Made by a program: the position numbers and the translations under genes. The notes beneath the pieces are model-generated. The model had not been told where the DNA came from, did no database searches, and worked only from the letters and a program-made list of their open reading frames with translations. A stretch of 64,000 nucleotides of DNA from Eriocheir sinensis (Eukaryota > Arthropoda > Malacostraca > Decapoda > Varunidae): NCBI RefSeq assembly GCF_024679095.1, contig NC_066534.1:19186367-19250366 (forward strand). Reading direction: 5' to 3'. Positions 24,075-34,569 of this stretch are shown piece after piece (positions within the stretch are counted from its first letter, which is position 1; every line of letters begins with the position of its first letter).

Positions 24075-27000
24075 ATGTCTAGACGCTGCCTCAACGAGCG
24101 GGGTCACTGGAGGCTGCTGGCGGTGTGGCTATTGGCGCTGACGGTGGCTCTGGGGATGCAGGCGGCGGGGCTCTCGCAGGCAACAGAGACAGCCTGCGGC
24201 CTAGTCACCTGCGCCGCGCCGGAGCTTCCCTCGCGGCGTGAGTTGTGGCTTGGTCTTCTTCTTCTTCTTCTTCTTCTTCTGTTGACCTGTATCGCTATGT
24301 ATCGCTTCGTAGGTTCTCCCCCTCATGGTCCTCACTTCTGCTTTTTTTGGCCTTCGTAGCGGCACTCCCTCATGCAGCTCTTCACCGGCTGGGTCTCTTG
24401 TTTTACTCCTTTTCTTTCTTTCCTTTTTTTCTCTTTCCTTCCAAGATTTCTGTATTGTTCCTTTTGCTTTTTGGTCTTGTTTTCCTCTTTTTCTTTCCTT
24501 TTTTTTCTTTTCATTCCAAATTTCTCTAATGTTCTCTTTGCTTCTTCAGTATATACATTTTCAAACAAGTATTCCCCAGTGATGTCTTCTTCTTCTTCTA
24601 TAATATATGGTTGGTGCAGCCTTACACCTATTTACACTTTGTTTTTTAAGGATGTGACAGACTTCAGATGCAACGCAGTCAAGCTACCACCAGGGTCACT
24701 AAACTACACCTGGAAATGCCCCAAAACTCCTACGAAAGCCTTGTCAAGTATATGAGCTTGGGCGCCGAATGGTTTAGTAATACGGCTCTTTACCCCGCAG
24801 CCGAGGTGGAGGTGCTGGTGGAGGGGCCGCTGAACGAGAGGGACGAGCGGCTGATCGAGTGGGTGAGGGCGGGGGCCGGGGGTCACCTGCTGCCGCCCTC
24901 CGCCGCGCCCTACGACATCCCGGACAACAATATCGGCAACTGGAAAGGATCTGACGGCTGGATATTCTACGTCAGCCAAGTGGAAAAGTACTTCGGGAAA
25001 AAGGTATATAACGCAATCCCACACACTTACACTGGATAAGGCGTTCGTACAAGTTGTGTTAGTAGTTTTATGAGCCTAGTGATAGTTTGACGAGACTTCT
25101 GCCCCGTGAACGTGGAAAATACTCATGAGAACCCGACTAACCTACTCTATGGGCCTGGGAAATATTTGTTACGAGTATACAGGAACTGGTGCCATATTCT
25201 TAACCGTGAGCTCCCACTACGACTATTTCTCAAAGCCACAGAGAAGAGTGACCGGGTTTATATAGGTGTTTTTCCCGTTCAAAATGTAGAAGCCGTGTAA
25301 AACTGTCACCAGCATCACAAAGCAGTTCATGGAAATCCTAACAACTTCACTGCGAGGCTTTACAAATTGGAGCACAGAGGCGCCGATACGTCTGAGAGCA
25401 CAGGTCCTGGACAGCCGATTTCACGTGGTGCGCGGCGTCTCCCCAACAGGAGGGCGGGTTCTTCGTGGAGGCGGGGGGGCTGGACGGGTACATGCTGTCC
25501 ACCACGCTACGCCTCGAGCAGCAGCAGCGGTGGGAGGGCCTCTTGGTGGAGCCCCGGCCAGACATGTTCGAGCAGCTGCTCACGAGGCACCGGAAGGCTC
25601 ACGCGGGTAGATTCTGCCTCTCGGAGAAGTCCTATCCACACAAGGTATATGTTTGTCTGTGTCTGTCTGCCTGCTTGTCTGTATGCCTGTCTGCTTGTCT
25701 GTTTGTCTGTCTGTCTCTAATGACGACCCTGATAACTGATGAACACTATTATCCAATTTTCAAACACAAGAGAAGTCGCTGCTACTCACCTTTGAAGTCT
25801 TCTTGTGACCATCATACGTGGGTTTACCTGGAAAGAAACACTCCAGTCATTAATAAGAAGGGTTTAACTTTATGCATGTCAAATTTAATCACTCTGGCAT
25901 CACTCCTTAGTCAGCCTATACGAACTTCTCAGAGCACCCTCGTATCTTCGCCCCACAGACAAGTATACCTTCAGCTCTACCTTTTACGGACGAACTTTTC
26001 AGCCCAACCTCGTATCTTCGCCCCACAGACAAGTATGCCCCCAACTTTTCCTTTTGCAGACGAACTTTTCAGCCCACTCTCGTATATTCGCCCCACAGAC
26101 AAGTATGCCCCCAACTTTACCTTTTGCAGACGAACTTTTCAGGCCACTCTCGTATATTCGCCCCACAGACAAGTATGCTCCCAACTTTACCTTTTACAGA
26201 CAAGCTTCTGGATGAGCCCCGACTACTCCAGGGGCGACGTGGTGTACAGCGCGCTTGGCAGTCAGCTCTTCGAGAAAGTCAAGGTGAGCTGCACATTTAA
26301 TCGTCTGTTTAACATTATCTAAACATTTAGGCTGGTATTGTCAGATGCTCCCACCCCTCACACCAACTATTTCCAAAGGCCAAAAAGGAGGTTAATCGAG
26401 TTCTAATGAGTGTTCTTTTAAGTTCACGGTACAGAAGAAGGCTCAGACTACCACCAGGGTCATAAAAGTACCCCCTAAACTCCCACGAAAGACTAGTAAA
26501 TTACGTGTTCTTGGGCGCAGAAATGTTTAAAAATATGGCCCTTATACACGAAGCCCACTGATAATACTGCACAACGAAAGATGAAAACATTGATATACGT
26601 ACTGTTCCAATGCTTGCGTGGTCATGTAATATGCTGTTTGGTTGTGTTTGTAGCAACGCAGCTCGTCTCTTTGACATGATGGAAGCACTTTTACACGGAG
26701 CGTTCTTATGGCAATGAGTGAATGAACCAATAGTGATGAAAACAGATATATGAAGTGTTTTAATACTGGACCAGCCACGCTAGACATTCCTGAGTGCTGG
26801 AGGGTGGGACTGATTTGTTTAGCGAATCTCGAACTGCCGATGATAAGTGTCTCAGTTGCTTCCTCTTTCTTTTTATGGAGTAGAGTGGTACGATCTCTTA
26901 TTATGATTTCTATATCCTTTTTTACGACTTTGTAAATATGTTGACTTAACTCCGTGGAACTCTTACGCCTCATTGAATTGTGTGTTTAGATCCGTTTTCC

Positions 27001-27470
27001 AAGGCGTGGTTAATTGGTTTTGTTGATTTTTTTATATCCTTTTTTACGAGTTTGTAATATGGCGACTTAACTCCGTGAAACTCCAACGCTTCAAACTAAT
27101 TCCAACCCAAAAAGGAAGTTAAAAAGCCATACTAGCCACATGACTGTCAATAATTACTAATATGACCTTTGAAGAATCCAGCGATAGTGTTCTTATGTTC
27201 TTATTTCCCGTGCCTTAGCCAGAGCAGAGGGAGCGCGGCAGCGTGGTGAGCGCCCTGTGCCTCCCGCTGGCCACGCTGCTGCGGAGCCTCGGCAGGACCC
27301 ACGTGGACCTCTGGGTGCTGGACGTGGAGGGCGTCGAGTGGGGCGTCCTGGACCTCTTCCCCTTCCACGAGATCACCGTTGACGTGAGTACAGACAGACC
27401 GACCAACCGACCGATACAGGCAGACAGACAGACAGACAGACGGAGAGACGGACGGACGGACAGATAGACA

Positions 27471-27517
<47 letters not shown>

Positions 27518-27848
27518 ACATGCACGCACCACCACCACCGCCAACAACAACAACAACAACCAACTCAACCAATACAACCAAAATAACAACCCGACGCAGC
27601 TCCTCTCTGGCCTTAAAAAATAGCCATAACAAGAACCCGAACCGTTTGACATTACCAATCTGATACTCACCGCCTCTTCCTCCCTTCAGATGCTGGCGGT
27701 GGAGCGCAAGAAGAAGGGGGCGGAGGATCGGCGGGGGTTCATCAGCATGGTACAGTCTAAGGGCTTCACGCTGGCGGCGAGCATCGTGGAGGACTTTGTT
27801 TTCATTAGGAACAACTCAGAACTCGCGCGCCTGGCCAAGGAGCGCTAG
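24075..27848 (+). CDS. Star/FkbM-like methyltransferase-fold membrane protein, 322 aa, six exons
   Basis: Coding exons are 24075-24237, 24801-25003, 25450-25644, 26200-26283, 27219-27383 and 27690-27848, with all junctions GT-AG; the first join is phase 1 and the rest phase 0. Residues 14-32 (LLAVWLLALTVALG...) form one membrane segment near the N-terminus, with a basic flank, suggesting a type II signal anchor in the secretory pathway. Residues 123-136 (EGGFFVEAGGLDGY) and 244-256 (VDLWVLDVEGVEW) match the two hallmark motifs of the FkbM methyltransferase domain as found in Drosophila Star and related arthropod proteins. Star aids export of EGF-receptor ligands from the ER. The family motif is usually 'G.LDGE..SNT'; here the acidic residue is Tyr136, so catalysis is doubtful. 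The ATG may follow an acceptor (CCTGCCCAG), so 5' exons could be missing. Confidence 0.85.
24655..24800 (+). mobile_element. Dispersed repeat family A copy inside intron 1 of the FkbM-like gene
   Basis: Contains CTACCACCAGGGTCACTAAA, CTACGAAAGCCTTGTCAAGT and GCTTGGGCGCCGAATGGTTT. It runs right up to the acceptor of exon 2 (GGCTCTTTACCCCGCAG). The copy at 26335-26545 has GGCCCTTATACACGAAG at the matching place, so the splice acceptor appears to lie in the repeat's own 3' end. Confidence 0.8.
25180..25345 (+). mobile_element. Dispersed repeat family A, diverged copy in intron 2 of the FkbM-like gene
   Basis: CACTACGACTATTTCTCAAA then GCCACAGAGAAGAGTGACCG, and AAACTGTCACCAGCATCAC. It pairs with the copy at 22020-22165. 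Confidence 0.65.
25920..26199 (+). repeat. Four exact-period 70-bp tandem units ending at an exon boundary
   Basis: Units start at 25920, 25990, 26060 and 26130, each beginning ACGAACTT.TC and containing TTCGCCCCACAGACAAGTAT. The third, fourth and exon-4 boundaries are preceded by CCTTTTGCAG, CCTTTTGCAG and CCTTTTACAG. Exon 4 begins ACAAGCTTCTGG, resembling the unit start. The array therefore looks like repeated copies of the intron-exon junction. Confidence 0.92.
26335..26545 (+). mobile_element. Dispersed repeat family A, longest copy, in intron 4 of the FkbM-like gene
   Basis: Links both halves of the family: CACCAACTATTTCCAAAGGC, then GTGTTCTTTTAAGTTCACGG, CTACCACCAGGGTCATAAAA and GAAATGTTTAAAAATATGGC. 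A further degenerate trace lies near 27060-27190. Confidence 0.85.
27400..27515. repeat. (CAGA)n/(CGGA)n and (CA)n microsatellites in intron 5 of the FkbM-like gene
   Basis: CAGA/CGGA-type repeats (27419-27475) run into about 20 CA units. Confidence 0.93.
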
Positions 27849-27854
27849 AATATG

Positions 27855-28040
27855 CAGCTGGAGTTTGCGGTCCACAGCTAAAGAGGAAAGAGAACAGATT
27901 GACAAGATGCAGAGGGCAGCTACAAGGCGTTTAAGCTATACAGAAAGGCTAGAAAATAAACTGGATTTGCCAACACAGGAAGCAAGGAAAATAAGAGGTG
28001 TCATGAGTGTTATACGAATGTGTGAGTGGGAAATATAACA
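27855..28040 (+). mobile_element. LINE open-frame C-terminal fragment in the 3' UTR of the FkbM-like gene
   Basis: The frame reads EEREQIDKMQRAATRRL then LSYTERLENKLDLPTQEARK and IRGVMSVIRM. This matches the region after the reverse transcriptase in many animal non-LTR elements ('I..IE.VQRRAT......LSYEERL..L.LPSLE.RR.RGD').  It starts within ten bases of the host stop codon. Confidence 0.75.
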
Positions 28041-28275
28041 TCAGGTCCGCTAAGTCAACTTCAGCGCTTAAACAGACATATAGAAAGTCGCGAGTGTCAA
28101 AAGTATGTGAAAAAAAAGTGTTAAGGATGTAAGATTGTTAAAAGATAATGTGTGAGTGGCAGAAAAGAACAATAACGGGTCCCCTAAATCAAGTGCAGTG
28201 CCTAACCAGACGTATAAAAAGCCGAGAGAGACAGAGGTATATGCAAACAAAAAGGTGTTGTGGATGTATCGCATA
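28019..28275. repeat. Diverged 130-bp tandem duplication
   Basis: TGTGTGAGTGG at 28019 and 28149 open two parallel blocks, each ending GTGTT..GGATGTA. Confidence 0.7.
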
Positions 28276-28307
28276 AAGTGACTATATACTATTTTTTCAA
28301 TCCTAAA

Positions 28308-28313
28308 AATAAA
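28308..28313 (+). terminator. Candidate polyadenylation signal of the FkbM-like gene
   Basis: AATAAA about 460 bases after the stop; an earlier AATAAA lies inside the LINE fragment near 27955. Confidence 0.4.
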
Positions 28314-28441
28314 GTCAGGTTAAACTACATATAGACGTTTACTTATTCACCGCCATTAAAAGAGTAGAAAGATGCTTGATTTTCTTTTTCATAACGCTTG
28401 ACCCACAGCAGTGATTGTAGAATTCCGGGATGGAGCTACAG

Positions 28442-28480
<39 letters not shown>

Positions 28481-29406
28481 CAGTAACAATAGTTCCGTCC
28501 TTCAGCAGTCAATCGGCAACTCATCATAGATATTCCTGTTAATACAGTTCTTAATATTTTCCTCATCCTTCCCCTCCTCCACCTTCAAGTCCAACCTTCG
28601 CCAAAGTGGTCTATTTTCTTTTTTTTTAGGTCTCCAAACGCCCGCCGTATAACATTTCATACTCAGCGGATAACAATCGGCAGCTTGGGACAAGGCGTCA
28701 CTTTACACGAGACGCAGCATGAGCACACCCCGAGCCAAGGCCGTGTTGAAGGGCGGGGCATTAAGAACCTAACAAGTTGATGTGATTTGTTTACCAAGGT
28801 CTCTGGGTACTTGCTCCTTAATTAAAAGCCATATGCACAAAGATGAGAAAATTCCATTGCCAGATATGACCCTGCTACAGGTTATGAGGAAATGAATGAG
28901 GGAAAAAAATGTGAAAGTCCCTCATTGTTACGTGTTCGTTCATAGTAACCGGTCACCTCATCGTCACCGTCATCATCATCATAAGTCCGCACAAAGATGA
29001 GAAAGTTCGATTACTATAGGTACGGCCCTCTTACAAATCATGAGGAAAGGAACGAATGAGAAAATAAAACATGAAAGTCCCTCACTGTTACGTGTTACAC
29101 TCCTCCACAGTACCGGGTCACCCCCTCACCGTCCTGGCCAGCCTCCTCGCCGCCCCTCATCCACTCAGCGCCGGGCAGGCAGGAGGCGATGCGTGCGTCC
29201 ATTTCCGGCGAGTCAGTTCACCAAGATGTGGACGTCCCATTAGCATTAATTTGTGTTCCTCTGACACGCTCGCCGCCTTGTCCTGCTCGCCAGCCTCTCC
29301 GCCGCTCGCCACCCGACATATATATATTTTCTTTGTCGTCGAACTCATCCAATCACTCACGAGAATCATATTTTTGTTGTCCTCCACTGCAATCACTAAT
29401 GGCGCC

Positions 29407-29456
<50 letters not shown>

Positions 29457-30199
29457 CGCTGCGTAGACCTCCGTTTAAAAAAAAGGACTCCTGCTCAGCT
29501 GAAACAGTACGAGGGTCGCTGGGTTATGGATGCACCACTTTGAATGCCGGAAAGCATATAATAATAAAAATAATAATAGTGATGATTACAATAAAACACT
29601 ACTTCTACCACCACCTGGTCTATTACTACTACAACTACTACTACTACTACTACTACCACTACATACTACTACTATATACTACTACCACTTCTACTACTAC
29701 TGCCATCTATTCCTGCGCTACTATAATTATCATCGTACTTCGCGGCACACATTCGCCCCGTAGTCCCGCCGGAGCCTCGCCGCGGATGGCAGCATCGGGT
29801 TAACAGTTACATAAAACGATAATTTCCTCCCTTAACAGGTCAGTAGTGCCTCCCGCCAAGAGGGTGGGCGTCGCGGGGTGAGTGGCGGCAGACACAGGAA
29901 CACCTCGGCGCTGCTTCAGGCCAGCGAGTCACGTCGACATGCAAGCCTCCGCCGCTGGCATGAGGTTGGCATCGTTTCGTGTCGTGTCCTTGACGAACCC
30001 CGTCCAGCTTGACTCTCGAGGCTTGTCGGCCGCCCCGGGCAGGAAGTTGCCCTGAGTGTCTGCGATTTACGTTTTCCTTCCGACATGTCTTCCAGCTCGC
30101 CGCAAAACACTCAGACACGAAGTGGTTTTCTTTGTTCAGCCACGAAACAAGAACCTGCAGCAGCGCCTTGCCAAAAGAGGCTTCAGACACACTGCAGCG
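28314..30199. other. Intergenic sequence with microsatellites
   Basis: (ACT)n at 28449-28482, (CA)n at 29409-29455, ACT-rich 29620-29720. Two diverged blocks near 28830-28950 and 28990-29100 share AAAGATGAGAAA, GAGGAAA and CCCTCA.TGTTACGTGTT. No gene recognised. Confidence 0.6.
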
Positions 30200-30330
30200 G
30201 TTGTATTTTTTTATTTTTATGTCTTCGCCTGTAGCGCCGGTAGGCTTTCTTCAGGGGCCTGGTGGTCGGCCCAAGCCCGTCATGGCGCAGGCAATTTTTA
30301 TAGTGGCGCCGTGGCGCCATTTATGCTTAT
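30200..30330 (-). mobile_element. 3' part of a tRNA-derived SINE, minus strand
   Basis: Shares TAGCGCCGGTAGGCT, AGGGGCCT and GGCGCAGGC with the longer copy at 41729-42032; a T-rich run on its left is the inverse of an A tail. Confidence 0.7.
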
Positions 30331-31131
30331 AACACTGGAACCAGATCTGGAAGCCTTGGAATTTGAAGGTAACGCAGTCAGAGGAGTATATATCAATTCC
30401 CACCCATTTTTCTTTATCATCACGACGAGGAGGAGGTTACTATGACCCAGTCTGTTTCTATGGTGGATGATGTACTCTTGAACACAGATAAACCACGCCC
30501 CTCACCTATACATATACTGCGACTCGACATATGCGTCCTTGGCTACAAGACACCGCTAACTGTGAACCTCTGTTACGTCGAGGGCGAGGCGACGGGTCAG
30601 CCTTTGAAGGGTCTTCCCGGAGAATGACTATAAACACCGAGCACCAGGCCCCTCAGCACTGGCTCCGCGGAACCGCAACAATGTACTTTCCTGTGTTAGC
30701 GGGCGGGTGAGGCAACGGGTCAGCCTTTAACGGGGTGCTCCAGGGTTCAGGCACGTGCCCTTCACTGCTGGGACTCCTCTGCACCCCCCTCACACCGCAA
30801 CACATCCCCGAGGCTATGAAAACATGTATGTCTAGAAGTGACGTTTCCGCGAGATGTAGGAAAGTGAGGAGAGAGAGAAGGGAAGGAAAGGTGGATGGAG
30901 AATGAGAGAGAGAGAGGATAGGGGATGGAGGAAGAGAGGGAGGAGACGGGGGTGGAGAATGAGAAAGAGGGGATGGGGATGGAGGGAGAGAGGGAGAAGA
31001 GAAGGGAATGGAAAGCTCGATATTGTTATAGATTTGTGGCCGTCACTATCAATCGTAACGCTGCCGTAAAAAGGGGAATGTTGCTTAAAGAAACTCATTA
31101 ATATATGAAAAAAAGATAAGGGGCTGAGGAT
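30331..31131. other. No gene recognised
   Basis: Two parallel blocks near 30586 and 30708 share GCGACGGGTCAGCCTTTGAA-like sequence. Purine-rich 30850-31020. Confidence 0.4.
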
Positions 31132-31292
31132 CTGTGTGTGTGTGTGTGTGTGTGTGTGTCCATCTATCTATCCACTTATCTATCTGTCTGCCTATCTATC
31201 TGTCTATCTATCTATCTCTCTATTTGTCTGTCTATCTGTATCTATTTATCTATCTATCTATATATCTACCTATCTATCTGTCTGTCTATTTA
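31132..31292. repeat. (GT)n and (TATC/TGTC)n microsatellites
   Basis: Fourteen GT units followed by about 130 bp of TATC and TGTC tetramers. Confidence 0.95.
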
Positions 31293-31518
31293 ATGAGGCA
31301 AGGAAGGGAGAGACGAAAAAGAGAGAGGAAAAAGAGAAAAGAAAGGCAAGAATCGGGTAGGGGAGGAGGGTACAGAGGCCTTGGGGAAGCAGAACTACCA
31401 CCACCATCACCACCGCCGCCTTGGAGGTACAGGAAGCGAGCACTCGGCGGCGCCAGAGTTACGGGGCGACGGCGGCGGGCAAGCCAATACTACGACGCCC
31501 GGGAAGAGGCCGCGGCGC

Positions 31519-31830
31519 TCCATCTTCGTTGAACATCCCTCGCTAAGGACAAACCCTGGTCCGCCGCGGTTTCTCAAGAGCACACAGAACCTTTCCTCAT
31601 TCTGGGGGTTAATGGAGGAAGACGAGGAGGGGAGGAAGGGGGGATGGTATTCTTGTGTTCGCCTATGATAACTAAAACCAAGATAATAGCTCCATCTTCG
31701 GTCAAATCCTGGTCCTCAGAGCACACAGAACCTTTCCTCACTCTGGGGGTTAATGGAGGAAGACGAGGAGGGATGGGGGAGGAGTAGTATTAGTGCTTTC
31801 TCCTATGACAACCAAAGTCAAGATAGTATT
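31519..31830. repeat. Diverged tandem duplication, about 141-bp period
   Basis: AGCACACAGAACCTTTCCTC occurs at 31579 and 31720, each followed by CTGGGGGTTAATGGAGGAAG and CCTATGA.AAC.AAA. Confidence 0.9.
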
Positions 31831-31964
31831 TGGTAGCTAATTTGTCTGCATGTATCTGTCTCAAAACTCGAAATAACAGACAGAGGAAGATGTAAAGAAA
31901 GCATTTATATAATTTTCTTCCTTCATGATTGAGGAGTTGGTATTCTTGTGTTCGCCTATGAGAA

Positions 31965-32300
31965 CGCGTATAACCTCTCTTTGGCCTATAGAAAGAATGG
32001 ATGTGAGAACTGGAAGCGGACAAGAATTCAAAAGTAGTTTTATGGCGTTGGTAGAAGGACGAAGCCTCTGTGCCATGAATGCATAAAAACACTCATGATA
32101 ACGCGTATAACCTCTCTTTGGCCTGTAGAAAGAACGGATGTGAGAGCTGGAAGCGGCGAAGAATTCATGAGTAGTTTTATGGCCTTGGTGACACATTGAC
32201 GGAGCCTCTTTACCAGTAACGCGAAAAGAAAAAAAACCCACCAATGAGAACGCGTTTGACCTCTTTTATGACCTGCATAAGGAATGGATGTGAGAGCTGG
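31965..32300. repeat. Three diverged tandem units, about 130-148 bp
   Basis: AACGCGTATAACCTCTCTTT at about 31971 and 32099 and a diverged form at 32248, each followed by GGATGTGAGA.CTGG. Confidence 0.9.
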
Positions 32301-32450
32301 GCGCATCTAAGAATATCAACCTGAATTATCTCGGACCACAAAGAGGCGAGCGAGTGAGGCGGCGCTACTCGGCTCAGCTTGCTTTCATCGACACCAAGTT
32401 TGTCCTTCTCTCCGCTTCCGCTCGGGCACCGCTGAATACAACTGGCTACA

Positions 32451-33559
<1,109 letters not shown>

Positions 33560-33779
33560 TGAGTGCACGCGCGCGCTTAAGTAAATAAGGTTGATGTAAT
33601 ATCCCGAAACACAATAGAAGGGGCGAAGCCGACGCTGTAGAACTGAGAAGCTTAGGAGGAGGAGGAGCAGATGGAGGAGGAGGAGCAGATGGAGGAGGAG
33701 GAGGAGGAAGAGGATGGGAACTAGGAGGGGGAAGAAGAGGAGGAGGCTGGGTAACCTAACAGGCGACGCGAGGCTGAGT

Positions 33780-33933
33780 TGGGTCTCGGTAGGAGTCGCG
33801 TGAGGACCGTGGAGGACAGAGTCGGGTTGGCGCGCGGCAGTCCGTCAGTCGGTGGGTGGACGCCGCGTAGGGCACACGGGGCGCCGCGGGACTGGGCCTG
33901 TCTCTTGCTCACACACGCTGACACTACCACCAC

Positions 33934-33977
<44 letters not shown>

Positions 33978-34506
33978 CACTAACACTAACTCAAAACCAG
34001 AGCGGGTTGTGAATGACAGAAGGAAGGACGGGGTGTATGTTAGTGCCAAGAACTCTTCCTTACGATACTCTTCTCGGTGCCACGAACGCGATGAACAACC
34101 TAGAGTGTGTGACGTGCCTCTGAGGACGCTGAGTGCCACGAAGGAACCCTTAACCCCCCTTCCCTTGACCCCCTTCCCCACGAAACACGAAAATAATTGA
34201 GAAAACTAATAAACTACCATTCTATCAGTGACTTTGTTTCCTCCCCTTCCAGAAAACACTGTAGCCTTTACCGAGGAGATAAAAACGAGGATAGCGACTT
34301 TAAACTATTACGGTATATAGTATAAGGCAAGTGAGGAAGACGTCTGGTATAGGAGGTGAGGCTGCGGGGTGTGGTGGTGGTGGAGGTGGTGGTGGTGGTT
34401 GGTGGTGCAAGGCTGGCTGGCTGGCTGGCACACGACACCTCCCCCCCGCTGACGCCACACGCCGCCTTGGCCTCGGCTCTGCCCGCCCCGCCACGCACAT
34501 CAACAG
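33780..34506 (+). promoter_or_regulatory. CpG-rich block with possible noncoding exon
   Basis: 33780-33920 is CpG-rich and contains CGTCAGTCGG, an initiator-like motif. After a (CA)n run and AT-richer sequence, 34430-34506 is again GC-rich and ends in CAACAG|GTAAGTAAG, a perfect 5' splice site. A first exon of a downstream + strand gene is possible; no coding frame is evident. Confidence 0.3.
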
Positions 34507-34569
34507 GTAAGTAAGTCATTAACCTGCCACCACGACGCGACGCCTTCGGTTGCACGCTCGCAAACCCGC

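Noticed and set aside
24245..24755. Frames across the pyrimidine-rich part of intron 1 of the FkbM-like gene
   Set aside because: Phe/Ser-rich translation of CTT- and TTTC-rich intron between two supported exons.
27219..27383. Alternative acceptor GCCAG at 27222 for exon 5 of the FkbM-like gene
   Set aside because: It would shift the frame to an early TGA; the TTAG acceptor at 27218 keeps the FkbM motif in frame.
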